DNA of 64,000 bases from Malania oleifera (GCF_029873635.1 NC_080428.1:62739957-62803956), one strand, 5' to 3'. Shown: positions 12,883-24,681, counted from the stretch's first letter. The notes: generated by a model from the letters alone, not told the origin. Translations and numbers: made by a program.

Positions 12883-14390
12883 ACTACGCTTAATGAAATA
12901 ATTCTTTATCTAGTATAAGCAACTTATTGCATCTAAGCTAGATTTCAAATTGATAGGGGGAGCATCTAAAATTAAAATGCCTATCATATTATGCTCACAA
13001 ACTTTTGAGGCTTAGATCTTTGTTGTAATTAACTGTGGCATGTGCTTAAATGAAATGATCTTTGTGAAAATCTTAAGTTGATATATATTGCTTTGCCACA
13101 AGTTGTTTGTGTTTGCCATATGATCTTGCATGTGATTGTTAAATCTTTAAGATCATCATGGTTGTGGTTTTATGGTTATATTTTTGTATGTGTTTAATTG
13201 TTTGTGTTTGCCCCATATATATATTTATTTATTTATTTTAAGCAAGAATTGAACTCATATAGAGTATATCTTTTATCTTGCTTGTGTTCTGAAAGGTCTT
13301 CAAGACTGTGCTTGTATTGTCTTGAAATTTTATGTCATGAAATTATATTGTTTATAATTTTTTTTTTGGGTGTTGTATAATTGGTTCATTGATCTAACAT
13401 GAAATGCATGTGAACTAGTTAGATCATGTCTATGGTCATACCTTCTTCTTTTTTTATGTCGCATGCCTTCAAATTCCAATTTTCTACGGGTCCTATGAAA
13501 TGCTTTATATGGGGCGTTGTATATTGCTTTGCCACAAGTTGTTTGTGTTTGTCATGTGATCTTGCATGTGATTGTTAAATCTTTAAGATCATCATGGTTG
13601 TGATTTTATGGTTATATTTTTGTATGTGCTTAATTGTTTGTGTTTGCCATAAATATATATATATTTATTTATTTTAAGCAAGAATTGAACTCATATAGAG
13701 TATATTTTTTATCTTGCTTGTGTTCTGAAAGGTTTTCATGATTGTGCTTGTATTGTCTTGAAATTTTATGTCATGAAATTATATTGTTTATAATTTTTTT
13801 TTGGGGGTGTTGTATAATTGGTTCATTGATCTAACATGAAATGCATGTGAACTAGTTAGATCATGTCTATGCTCATACCTTCTTTTTTTTTTAATGTCGC
13901 ATGCCTTCAAATTCCAATTTTCTGTGGGTCTTATGAAATGCTTTATTTGCCATGGTTTGAGGATACTTCTGGTCTGACTATGGTTATCATGTCATTTAAA
14001 TCATTTTAATAACCAATTATAGTTTGTGTGTTCAATTGCCATATTTCATACTTTATCATTTATTGTGCATTGTATGATTATATTACCTTTTTGGATGCTA
14101 AAAGTAATACTACTTGATCATATTGGACTGTTTGAGTTGGCAGTTGTGGATAAATTGTTAATCTAAAACTCAATCAGGTCATTTTTATATAGATATTCTT
14201 CTGGAAAATGTTCTATTTTCAAACGGCATGCTGCCGAAATTTTTAAAGATTTCCCAAAACCATATTTGTATTTGAATCATAATTATCTTTTATTTGCCTA
14301 TATACTTAAATGATTTATCTAGGCCCTTTTTGCTGTTGTCAAAAGGAGGAGAAGTAGGCAAGTATTTGTCATCATCAAAAAGGGGGAGAT
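12883..14390 (+). other. Non-coding 3' part of the copia element, right half, ending in a polypurine tract
   Basis: It contains a second GATAGGGGGAGCATC tract (about 12953-12967), a two-copy tandem duplication, a CCGAAATTTTTAAAGATTT segment related to about 10240, and the final tract AAAAAGGGGGAGAT (14377-14390) just before the LTR start TGTTGTCC. A TCATCAAAAAGGGGGAGATTG junction is characteristic of the 3' end of SIRE-like copia elements. No coding region is seen. Confidence 0.6.
13085..13948. repeat. Two-copy tandem duplication, period 436 bp
   Basis: ATATTGCTTTGCCACAAGTT begins at 13085 and at 13521, and the whole unit is nearly repeated up to ATGAAATGCTTTAT near 13515 and 13943. Few differences are visible, so the duplication is younger than the surrounding decay. 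Confidence 0.9.
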
Positions 14391-15590
14391 TGTTGTCCTT
14401 ATAGGTCATATCCCGTTTTGATTATGACAAATACTCTGGTATTTAATGGTTGATGAGTTTGTGTGCAGGACCAATCGGAAGTATCATATGGTGCACGCAC
14501 ATGGGCTTAAAGAAGATAAAGACCCAGAATGTTCATTCATTGTAATTTAATTAAGTTGTTATTTGGGTCTGTAATAATTAAAGCTCAATGGTCTATAAAA
14601 ATTAATGCATTACATGCATGATAGGGTAGATAAGCTCAAATGACCATAGGGAAACCAAATGACCGTAGGGCACGGTCGACCGACACCGAATTTTTTTGGT
14701 CGGCTCTCAAAGACCTTAGACTGACCATATGACACTATTACACATGAAAATGTTCCCTATTGCCTTAAAATTAATCAGTATATGTATAGGGACTACATTA
14801 TAAGTGGAATAGGACCGAAATGACCAAGGATGGCATGTTCGGTCGATCGAACTCAGTTATACTGAGATCCTTGGTTGACCGAACCCCCACCGGGTCAACA
14901 AGTTGACCTCTCGATCGACCGACCAAAAATATACAAGCAAGACCTGGTCGACCGAACCTTCTTGGGTCAACATATTGACCGCTTGGTCGACCGACCAGAA
15001 TTATATGGCAACACCTTGGTCGACCGAACCCCACGTAGGAAATGCCAATCGCCCAATCAACCGAACATCGTAGTTTAAATTGACCCATTCGACCAAACCA
15101 TGTAGAATTGGAAAATCGCCTTTGAACCCTTCATGTCCAATTGATCAACCTTCTAGTTTAAATTTCTCCCGGTCGACCGAACCGAGTGACTTGGTCAACC
15201 AAACCTTAAGTTCGATCGACCGGTGCTCTCGGGTTGATGAATTTTACGAGGTTAAAAACGTTTTTACATTTACTAACCTCAATTAAACTTTTCCTAAAAT
15301 GACTAATACGTCCTGAACGGTTATAATTTTGGGGAATTCTATATATGCCCCCTCATTTGCAAAATTAGTCAATGATTAGCAATCTTAATTAGAAAAAATC
15401 CTCTGAAATTCAAAAACTCCTACTTCCATTTTTAAGCCTCCTACACTCATTCTTGCTTACTTTTATTACTTAAATCTTTTTGTAAGTGTGCTTGAGTGTT
15501 CTTCCCATAGGCTTAAGCTCTCTCTTATTCTTGATTGATTGGGATTATTTTATTAGAAAGCAAAACTTCAAGTTTCCTTAGGAGACTTTG
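14391..15590 (+). mobile_element. 3' LTR of the SIRE-like copia element, left part
   Basis: It starts TGTTGTCC right after the polypurine tract. Positions 14673-15223 hold about a dozen GGTCGACCGAACC-like palindromes, followed by a TATATAT box (15340-15346). The LTR is cut at 15590 by the chromovirus insertion and resumes at 24687. Both parts together are about 2.2 kb. Confidence 0.75.
14673..15223. promoter_or_regulatory. U3 array of GGTCGACC-core palindromes
   Basis: Repeated sites such as GGTCGACCGAACC and TCGATCGACCGACC, roughly every 20-60 bp, with decayed versions (GGTTGACCGAACC, GGTCAACCAAACC). Some contain ACCGAC, the core of the plant DRE/CRT motif. They lie upstream of the LTR TATA box, where retrotransposon enhancers usually sit. 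A regulatory role is inferred. Confidence 0.55.
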
Positions 15591-15695
15591 TGTAACGACC
15601 CGGAAAATATTGATATTTAAATATTAAAGAGAGAGGAAAATGGAACAGGAACAGAAGGAGGCGTTCGTCGACGACATTGCATTTTGGAGATAATG

Positions 15696-15748
<53 letters not shown>

Positions 15749-16623
15749 TTCAAGGAATTGCCAAGAATTCGTTAACGAATATGGGGTTTTGTCGACGAGA
15801 AAATACCGAGAGACGGATATGGGTTGCTCTAAATTTCGTCGACGAATACAAGGTTTCATCGACGAATTTAATGAAGGACTTGTCGACGAGGTGACGTGTC
15901 TCGTTGACGAATCTGGCAATATAAATAGTGAAAAACTGGGATTTTTATTCACTTTCAGCGTCCCTCTCTCTCTCTACGACCCTCTCTCACTTCTCTCTTC
16001 GATTCTGGGCCTGTTTCTCGCCGGATCTAAGATTTGAGGCTACCATGATGCTCCTGGAGAAATTCTTTGCAAGTCTACAGGAGCTGATCTTTGGAAAAGT
16101 TGGGTTGGATTTCGTCTCAATCTTAGGCTAAGACATTTTATTTAGTATTTGTCTTTCCCTCAGTTATAAGAAATATTGTAGGTAAGAAAATACTGATGTT
16201 TTGTTCTAGGGGATTGTGTTTTCAGGATGTTGAACTAGAAACCCAGTGGGTATAGAGCCAAAATTTATAAGGGCTTTTCAAAGTTAAGGTAAGGGAAGTA
16301 TGCTATGCTAGGATTTTTCATAATGCCATCAAAGATTTCATAGACATATATTTATACCAGTTTATTATACAGTATTTACAGAATATGAGTTTAAATGCTT
16401 GTGTGGCCTGAGTAGATTTTCATGTGATAAAGGAATTTATATAGCTTTTATAAAGTATCATGCTATACTGAATACACAGATATAGACAGTATATACAGTT
16501 TATATAGTTCTTTTCCAGTATATGAGATTACACAGAATATACAAATATAGATTTATATTCACAGAGAGTATACAGAGAAATGTACATGCATATACAACTT
16601 TTATATGAATAGTTTCATGAAAC

Positions 16624-16660
<37 letters not shown>

Positions 16661-16921
16661 CATGCATACAATTTCACTTAGATCAGTATTTATATTACAG
16701 TTTTATACAGAATAGTATATATAGAGCTATAGCATGTCATGTTTCCTATTACCATAACATACAGAGTATACAGACAGAGTATATAGACAAAGTATACAGA
16801 CAGAGATACAGAGGTAGCATCAAAATGCTACAAATATAGTATACAGAGATTATAGAATTTACAGTACAGAAAGATAGAGTTATAGTAATTTTGGAAACAT
16901 GATGAAAACAGTAAAAGAGTA

Positions 16922-16958
<37 letters not shown>

Positions 16959-17785
16959 TCAGATCCCTGAGGAAAGATTACAGACAGATACAGATAAAGA
17001 TTACAGAGCACGGTACCATAACTAGATACAGATAGAGTGCAACCACATATCTCAGATAGTGTGTGGGTACCGTTAGCCGTACTCGGACAGTATGCAGCTC
17101 TACAGTTCACTAGGTGGAAGGGGCCGATTCAACAAGGAAGTAGCCAGTCCCGAGCTTAGGAGAGGATGTAGTTTGGTCGGGCTGAGGTAGTGTAGAGTAT
17201 ATTGACTTATCTTGAGGGCCGACTAGATGAAGTCCCGCTTACGGGCCGCACAACCTTGTCATGAGGGATCAAATCATGATGTACAGAGTCCCAGGGATAA
17301 AGCACAAATATGTATATATATACAGTTTTACAGTATATAATGAGTATAGTATGATATTATCAGTATGAAAAGTAGATAAATACAGACGATACAGTATGTT
17401 TTAAATTGAGAAAGAAAGATATACTTTATAGATTATTTGTTATATTACAACTTAGTTATTATTTAAAAGTATCCTTAACTTTGTTGCCACACACTAGTAA
17501 TAGCATATTTCCACTTACTGAGCGTCGACTCACCCCATTACTTTAACATTTTTCAGGTGAGCCAGCTAGGTGAGCAGATCAGGCTCGCGGATAGAGAGTA
17601 GTTTGATTACCCTGATTATAGGGTGAATTTTTGACAGAGTTGTGTATATTTTTGAGTAGATGATGCTGGGGGTATTTTTGTATGGCTATGGTCTGTATAT
17701 ACTGGATTCTGGTATTGTATAGTATATATATGTGAATGGTTATATAATATGTGTTCCTGCTGCTTAGCTATGGATGTAGATACAC

Positions 17786-17830
<45 letters not shown>

Positions 17831-17854
17831 GGCAAGAATTTTGAGGTCGTTACA
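15591..17854 (+). mobile_element. 5' LTR of the chromovirus
   Basis: Begins TGTAACGACCC and ends GGTCGTTACA (near-perfect inverted ends). Contains about seven CGTCGACGA-like sites (15666-15911), an (AAT)n tract (15692-15748), TATAAAT (15920-15926), CT-rich start region (15960-15995), two (AT)n tracts, and a TGAGCGTCGACTCACCCC block near 17519. It is about 54 bp shorter than the 3' LTR. Confidence 0.92.
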
Positions 17855-17855
17855 A

Positions 17856-17871
17856 TTTAGTATCAAAGCCT
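17856..17871 (+). other. Primer-binding site, initiator-tRNA-Met type
   Basis: TTTAGTATCAAAGCCT follows the 5' LTR by one base. The usual plant version is TGGTATCAGAGC, complementary to the 3' end of tRNA-iMet. Two differences are G-to-A changes. Confidence 0.75.
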
Positions 17872-18174
17872 AGGTTGTTAGATTCTGTAGACTCTAGTGT
17901 GCAGCAAAAAATAATACCAGAATATAGGGAAAGATTTAAGGTTTTATTCTGTGATCTGGATACATGATTTCGTGATTGTTTCTGTAGTTTTCCTGGGGTG
18001 ATGATTCCAGGAAAACCATAGTAAACTGTCGACGAGTCATGTGTTTAGGTTGTAGGAGTGGATTTTGGGGTTAGGAGCATAAGGGATAGTTAATAAAGGA
18101 TTTGGAGTTTTAGTTTAATAAGTTAGGTCTGTAGGAAAATATAATTTTGAGACGGTGTTCTACGTGTTTGCAGG

Positions 18175-19118
18175 ATGGACCCAGGAGGCAATAGCACTCA
18201 CGCTAGTGGGGATGATGGAGCTGGTCCTTCTAGCGCAGCAGGCGGGGATTCAGATGCTGTGCTACGTAGTGTGGCTCAGCAAGTTATGGCTGAAATAGCG
18301 CAGAGTTCTAGAGAGAAGGGAAGTCCATCATCAGCTCAGGGATGTACCATAGAGAAATTTATGAAGATAAATCCGCCAGCTTTCTGTTGAGCGATTGATC
18401 CTGCAGTTGCGGAGAATTGGGTGCAGAAGGCCGAGAGATGGTGGTCAGCCACCAGACTGTTAGAGGAGTAGAGGGCGATACCAGTGCAGATGACCTGGGC
18501 CCGATTCAAGAACATGTTCTTTGATAGATATTATCCTGCTTTAGTTAGAGATGCTCGAGTACAGAAGTTCCTGAGTCTGTCCCAGGGGTCGTTGACTATC
18601 CCACAGTATGCAGCGAGATTTATTGAGCTCTCTCATTTTTGTCCATATGTTGTCCCCGATGAAGCAAAGAAGGCTAGAATGTTTGAGAGAAACTTAAGGC
18701 ATGATATTTACCAGCAGGTGGCAGTACTGAGGATTCAAGATTTTACATAATTGGTTGACAGAGCCACTATAGCGGAGGAGAGTTTATCTAGAGAGATGGA
18801 GACACAGAGTCAAAGGAAGAGGACTGCGCCCTCGAGTTTTCAGGCGAGTCCCAACCGAGGCCCTTGGAGAGGAGGTAGATCTAGAGGAGGCCAGAGACAG
18901 ATGTTAGAACACAAGGGATTTTAGGGCACAGGGGATTTGTAGCATATGTGGACGGAGACACCCGGGTGAATGTCGATTTAGGGAGAATGTTTGCTACCAC
19001 TGCGGGAGACCCAGTCATATGGCTCGATCATGTCAGATGCCATCAAATTATGCACAGGCTCCCAGGCCATTTCAAGGTGGATATCAGGCACCCTGCGATG
19101 GTCAGCAGAGGAACACAG
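18175..19118 (+). pseudogene. Chromovirus gag relic
   Basis: ATG at 18175 opens a frame with a Gly/Ser-rich start, IEKFMKINPPAFC, then WWSATRLL and TWARFKNMFFDRYYP...GSLTIPQYAARF, the gag capsid domain of plant Ty3/gypsy elements. Stops interrupt it at 18388 (TGA), 18469 (TAG) and 18748 (TAA), and frameshifts follow. Two zinc knuckles close it: an atypical one (ICSICGRRHPGEC) and a perfect CCHC (CYHCGRPSHMARSC, about 18991-19032). Gag forms the particle and binds element RNA. Confidence 0.85.
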
Positions 19119-19320
19119 CGCCGGTGAGGGTCTATGCATTGACACCGGGAGACGCTGAGACGGCTGGAGACGTGATCACAAGTACTTTTGCTGCTTTACC
19201 ATATAAAATAATTGTTTTGTTTGATACAGGTGCTACCCACTCTAGAAGAATTGTCTGGTTTGCCACCAGATCATAAGGTTGAGTTTACAATAGATTGTTG
19301 CCTGGATCTGCACCAGTATC
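19119..19320 (+). pseudogene. Truncated aspartic protease fused by deletion to the RT leader
   Basis: RVYALTPGDAE and then VLFDTGATHS are visible; DTGA is the catalytic motif of retroviral-type aspartic proteases. Directly after THS the sequence reads, in another frame, EELSGLPPDHKVEFTID, which normally lies several hundred bases later, just before RT. The rest of the protease and linker is therefore deleted. Confidence 0.8.
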
Positions 19321-19321
19321 T

Positions 19322-20600
19322 AAAGCATCGTACCATATGACTCCAGTCGAGTTGAAAGAACTGAAAGATCAGCTATAGGAATTACTGGATAAAGGTTTTA
19401 TCAGGCCCAGTGTGTCACCCTGGGGAGCGCCAGTTATGTTCGTGAAAAAGAAAGATGGAACCATGAGGTTGTGCATCGATTATAGGGAGATAAATAAATT
19501 GACAGTCAAGAATAAATATCCTCTCCCTAGGATCGATGATTTATTTGATCAACTCCAGGGGACCTAGGTTTACTCTAAGATTGATCTGCGGTCAGGTTAC
19601 CACCAGGTGAAAGTTAAAGCAGAGGACATTTCGAAAACCTCATTTCGTACCAGGTATGGGCATTACGAGTTTTTAGTGATGCCATTTGGATTGACTAATG
19701 CACCAGCGGTTTTTATGGATTTAATGAATCGGGTGTTCCACCAGTATTTAGACTAGTTTGTGATTGTGTTTATTGATGATATACTAGTCTATTCAAGGAG
19801 TTTTGAGGAGCACGAGCGTCATTTGAGGCTAGTGTTGCAAATATTAAGGGAAAGGAAATTATATGCAAAATTCAAGAAATGTGAATTTTGGTTAAGGCAG
19901 GTTACTTTTCTCGGCCATGTGATCTCAAAAGTAGGTGTATCAGTTGATCCGAGTAAAGTAGAGGCGGTGGTGAGTTGGGAAAGACCGAAAAACGTTTAGG
20001 AAGTCAGGAGTTTTCTAGGGTTAGCAGGTTATTACCGACGTTTTGTGGATGGTTTCTCCAGGTTATCAGGTCCATTAACACGACTTACGAGGAAAAATGT
20101 GAAATTTGAATGGACTGATGACTGTGAGCAGAGTTTTCAAGAGTTAAAGTAGCGGTTAGTTTCAGCTCTAGTACTGGCTATTCCATCAGGGGAGGACGAT
20201 TTTGTAATATACAGTGATGCCTCTTTGAAGGGTCTTGGATGCGTGTTGATGTAGCACGACAGGGTTATTGCATATGCGTCCAGACAGCTTAAAGAATATA
20301 AGAAGAATTATCCTATCCATGATTTAGAGCTTGTTGCAGTGGTGTATGCTCTCAAAATCTGGAGGCATTATTTATATGATGGGAAGTGTGAGATTTTTAT
20401 GGATCACAAGAGCCTAAAATATTTATTTACCCAGAAAGAGTTGAATATGCAGTAGAGAAGGTGGCTAGAACTTATTAAAGACTATGATTGCACGATTAGT
20501 TACCACATAGGAAAAGAAAATGTAGTGGCAGATGCCCTAAGCAGGAAATCAGGGGGATCCGTATTGGCAGCTATGGAAATTCAGCACTCAATTCTAGTGG
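19322..20600 (+). pseudogene. Chromovirus reverse transcriptase-RNase H, one frame with seven TAG stops
   Basis: The frame runs without frameshift through RT ([48 protein letters not shown], catalytic FIDDILVYS at about 19772-19798), the thumb SFLGLAGYYRRF, and RNase H (YSDASLKGLGCVL, ending in [12 protein letters not shown]). Stops at 19376, 19565, 19754, 19997, 20150, 20252 and 20453 are all TAG, at places where the family normally has Gln. Copying of element RNA into DNA would have been its role. Confidence 0.9.
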
Positions 20601-21650
20601 ATGGAGAGGCTTAGTATAGAATTGGTGGAAGAGAGTCCTCAGGCAATTATTGCCAGTCTAGTAGTGCAGTCCATGCTTTATGAAAGGATTAAAGCAGCTC
20701 AGGGTGATGACGCAGAGTTGGTAGTGGTGAGGGCTAGAGTACGTGATGGTCAGGGTGAAGAGTTTAGCATATCAGATGACGGAGCTCTGCGATTCCATAC
20801 TAGGCTATGTGTTCCTACAGATGCTGAGAGTAGGAGGACTATACTGGAGGAGGCTCACAGATCCCTATACACGGTCCATCTCGGCAGTACTAAAATGTAT
20901 AGGGACCTGCGCGAGTATTTCTGGTGGAATGGAATGAAAAGGGAGATAGCTGAATTTGTTCAGCAATGCTTGACATGTCAACAGGTTAAAGCTGAGCACC
21001 AGAGACCGGCAGGATAGTTGCAGTCATTGTTCATTCCAGAATGGAAATGGGACCACGTTTTGATGGACTTCGTTACGGGGTTGCCACCAGTACGATAGGG
21101 ACTGAATGCGATTTGGGTGGTTGTAGATCATCTGACGAAAACCACCTATTTTATCCCTATTAAGATCGGTTATTTCATGGACAGACTGGCAGAGATATAT
21201 GTTCAGGAGATAGTTCGTGTTCATGGAGTACCAGTATCCATAGTCTCAGACCGAGACCCTCGGTTTACTTCACGATTCTAGAAAAGTTTTCAGGAGGCTA
21301 TGGGTACGCAGTTAGCTTTTAGCACTGCTTTTCATCCCCAGACAGATGGTCAGACTGAGAGGACAATTCAGATATTAGAAGATATGCTTTGTGCTTGTGT
21401 TCTTGATTTTGGAGGCAATTGGATCTAGTTTATGCCGTTAGTTGAGTTTGCTTATAATTATAGCTATCGGGCTAGTATCAGCATGGCTCCATACGAGGCA
21501 TTATATGGCAGGAGATATCGTTCTCCTCTTTTCTGGGATGAAGTAGGTGAAAGGCAAGTTTTGGGTCCCGAGATAACACAATAGGTGTCCGACAAAGCCC
21601 GATTAATTAGAGAAAGAATCAGTACAACACATAGTCGGTAGAAAAAGTTA
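20601..21650 (+). pseudogene. Chromovirus integrase relic
   Basis: Opens in a frame shifted by one base near 20600. The zinc-binding part ends in CLTCQQVKAEHQRPAG. The DDE core is recognisable from LMDFVTGLPP (first Asp), [10 protein letters not shown] (second Asp) and HPQTDGQTERT (Glu). TAG stops at 21015, 21096, 21279, 21426, 21582 and 21639; a further one-base shift lies near 21645. Integrase would insert the DNA copy into chromatin. Confidence 0.88.
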
Positions 21651-22130
21651 TGCAGACACTCGCCGCCGAGAGTTGGAATTTGATGTGGGAAAAAGAGTAT
21701 TTTTGAAGATAGCTCCTCTGAAAGGAGTTATGAGGTTTGGGAAGAAGGGCAAGTTGAGCCCTAGGTATATTGGCCGTTTTGAGATACTTGAGAAAGTAAG
21801 GTTAGTTGCCTACAAGTTAGCTTTGCCGCCAGCTTTGGCTCGTATTCATGACGTGTTTCATATTGCCATGTTACAGAAATACGTCTCAGACCCATCCCAC
21901 ATTATTAGCTATGCAGAGATAGAGCTTAAGGATTCATTGGCATATGAAGAAGTACCAGTGCAGGTTTTGGATAGAAAGATACAGACCTTACGTACTAAAT
22001 AAATACAATTAGTTAAGGTTTTGTGGAGGAATCACGCTATAGAGAAAGCTTCTTGGGAGCTAGAGGATTAGATTAGACGGATATACCCGCAGTTGTTCCA
22101 AGAGGTATAGAGGTACTCAGGTAAAGTATA
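21651..22130 (+). pseudogene. Integrase C-terminus with chromodomain-like tail
   Basis: Frame 21673-22002 reads LEFDVGKRVFLK-like text (its first residues given as MEFD), then RFGKKGKLSPRYIG, RIHDVFHIAMLQKYV and VPVQVLDRKIQTLRTK, then after a TAA (22000-22002) VKVLWRNHAIEKASWELED. The GPF/Y-type module followed by LDRK...LWRNH...WELE matches the chromodomain tail of Tekay/Del chromoviruses, which target heterochromatin. Confidence 0.8.
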
Positions 22131-22330
22131 ATAGTTGGATAGGTTTCTTTTGCAGGTACATGTATTGATTTTAGTTAATAGATAGTTTTTAGTTTTATAT
22201 ATGTAATTTCCTAGAACGTAAATGTAACCACGGTATTCCTCCACCACAAGTGAGGGCAAGTAATAAAATAAGTAGACCATTTTTCCTTTACTGAATGATA
22301 AAGAGTATAGATAAAGATACAGATAGTAAA

Positions 22331-22363
22331 TTTTGAGGACGAAATTTTATAAGGAGGGGAGAA
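22331..22363 (+). other. Polypurine tract and preceding conserved motif
   Basis: TTTTGAGGACGAAATTTTAT is followed by AAGGAGGGGAGAA directly before the 3' LTR. The same arrangement in decayed form precedes the LTR at 30113. Confidence 0.85.
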
Positions 22364-23439
22364 TGTAACGACCCGAAAAATATTGATATTTAAATATTAA
22401 AGAGAAAGGAAAATGGAACAGGAACATAAGGAGGCAGTAGACTTCATCGACGAACGCGGACATCGCATTTTAGAGATAATGATACTAATAATAATAATTT
22501 CAAGGAATTGCTAGGAATTCGTCGACGAATACAGGGTTTCATCGACGAGTGCATAAGAAAATTCATCGACAAATATAGGGTTTCATCGATGAGAAAATAC
22601 TGAGAGACGGATATGGGTTGCTCTAAATTTCATCGACGAATATAGGGTTTCGTCGATGAATTTAATGAAGAACTCGTCGACAAGGTGATGTGTATCGTCG
22701 ACGAATCTGGTAGTATAAATAGTGGAAAATTGGGATTTTTATTCACTTTCAGCATCCCTCTCTCTCTCCTCTCTCTCTTTCTCTCTCTCTCTCTACGACC
22801 TTCTCTCACTTCTCTCTTCGTTTCCGGGCCTGTTTCTTGCCAGATCGAAGATCTGAGGCTACCACAATGCTCCTGGCAAAATTCTTTGCAAATCTACCGG
22901 AGCTGATCGTTGGAAAAGTTGTGTTGGATTTCGCCCTAATCTCAGGTTAAGACATTTTATTCAATATTTGTCTTTCCCTCAGTTATAAGAAATATTGTAG
23001 GTAAGAAAATATTGATGTTTTGTTCTAGGGGATTGTGTTTTCAAGATGTTGAACTAGAAACCCTGCGGGTATAAAGCCAAAATTTTATAGGGTTTTTCAA
23101 AGTTAAGGTAAGGGAAATATGTTATGCTAGGATTTTTCATAATGTTATCAGAGATTTCATAGACACATATTTATACCAGTTTATTATACAGTATTTACAG
23201 AATATGAGTTTAAATGCTTGTGTGGCCTGAGTAGATTTTCATGTGATAAAAGAATTTATATAGATTTTATAAAGTATCATACTATACTGAATACACAGAT
23301 ATAGACAGTATATACAGTTTATATAGTTCTTTTCCAGTATATGAGATTACACGGAATAGACAGATATAGATTTATATTCACAGAGAGTATACAGAGAAAT
23401 GTACATGCATATACAACTTTTATATGAATAGTTTCATGA

Positions 23440-23495
<56 letters not shown>

Positions 23496-23754
23496 TGCAT
23501 ACAATTTTACTCAGATCAGTATTTATATTATAGTTTTATACAGAATAGTATGTATAGAGTTATAGCATGTCATGTTTCCTATTACCATAACATACAGAGT
23601 ATACAGACAGAGTATATAGACAGAGTATACAGACAGAGATACAGAGGTAGCATCAAGATGCTACAGATATAGTATACAGAGATTATAGTATTTACATTAC
23701 AGAAAGATAAAGTTATGGTAATTTTGGAAACATGATGAAAACAGTAAAAGAGTA

Positions 23755-23800
<46 letters not shown>

Positions 23801-24614
23801 CAGATCCTTGAGGAAAGATTACAGACAGATATAAATAAAGATTATAGAGCATGGTACCGTTGTTAGATACAGATAGAGTGCAACCACATATCTCAGATAG
23901 TGTGTGGGTACCGTCAGCCGTGCTCAGAGAGTATGCAGCTCCACAGTTCACTGGGTGGAGGGGGCCGGTTTGACGAGGTAGTAGTCAGTCCCAAGCTTAG
24001 GAGAGGATGCAGTTTGGCCGGCTGAGGTAGTGTAGAGTATATTGACTTATCTGGAGGGTTGACCAAATGAAGTCCTACCTACGGGCCGCACAACCCTGTC
24101 ATGAGGGGTCAAATCATGGCGTACAGAATCCCAAGGATAAAGCACAGATATGTATATGTATATAGTTTTACAGTATATAATGAGTATAATATGATATTAT
24201 CAGTATGAAAAGTAGATAAATACAGACGATACAGAATGTTTTAAATTGAGAAAGAAAGATATGTTTTACAGATTATTTGTTATATTACAGTTCAGTTATT
24301 ATTTAAAAGTATCATTAACTTTGTTGTCACACACTAGTAATATCATATTTCCACTTACTGAGCGTCGACTCACCCCATTACTTTAACATTTTTCAGGTGA
24401 GGCAGTTAGGTGAGCAGATCAGGGATAGAGAGTAGTTTGATTACCCTGGTTATAGGGTGAGTTTTTGACAGAGTTGTGTATATTTTTGAGTAGATGATGT
24501 TGGGGGGTATTTTTGTATGGCTATGATTTGTATATACTAGATTCTGGTATTGTATAGTATATATATGTGAATGGTTATATAATATGTGTTCCCGCTGCTT
24601 AGGTATGGATGTAG

Positions 24615-24653
<39 letters not shown>

Positions 24654-24681
24654 AAATGGCAAGAATTTTGAGTTCGTTACA
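22364..24681 (+). mobile_element. 3' LTR of the chromovirus
   Basis: TGTAACGACCC to GAGTTCGTTACA, matching the 5' LTR along its length. Differences: a much shorter AAT tract (about 22484-22500), an extra copy of the ATTC(G/A)TCGAC...GGGTTTCATCGA unit (about 22513-22595), different (AT)n lengths, and a short deletion after GAGCAGATCAGG near 24421. TATAAAT at 22714-22720. Confidence 0.92.

Larger units (their letters stand above)
15591..24681 (+). mobile_element. Complete Ty3/gypsy chromovirus (Tekay/Del-like), TSD CTTTG
   Basis: Long LTRs (15591-17854 and 22364-24681) bound an internal region with primer-binding site, gag, protease, RT-RNase H, integrase and chromodomain-like tail in Ty3/gypsy order. 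CTTTG precedes the element (15586-15590) and follows it (24682-24686), a perfect 5-bp duplication. It inserted in the LTR of a copia element. Its frames are broken by many TAG stops, at least two frameshifts and a protease-RT deletion, so it is not autonomous. Confidence 0.93.

Noticed and set aside
15666..15911. Spaced CGTCGACGA palindromes look like a CRISPR array.
   Set aside because: Spacers are irregular, units degenerate, the context is a plant LTR with TATA box, and the same array is in seven LTR copies. No cas genes exist here.
15568..15952. Open frames on both strands across the (AAT)n tract.
   Set aside because: They encode Leu or Ile runs from a trinucleotide repeat inside an LTR.
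17856..17871. Possible tRNA fragment after the LTR.
   Set aside because: Only the short complement of the tRNA-iMet end is present, as expected of a primer-binding site; no cloverleaf follows.
19322..21645. TAG reassigned to Gln (alternative code), since all stops are TAG at Gln positions.
   Set aside because: This is plant nuclear DNA, the element also has frameshifts and a protease deletion, and cytosine deamination at CAG/CTG explains it.
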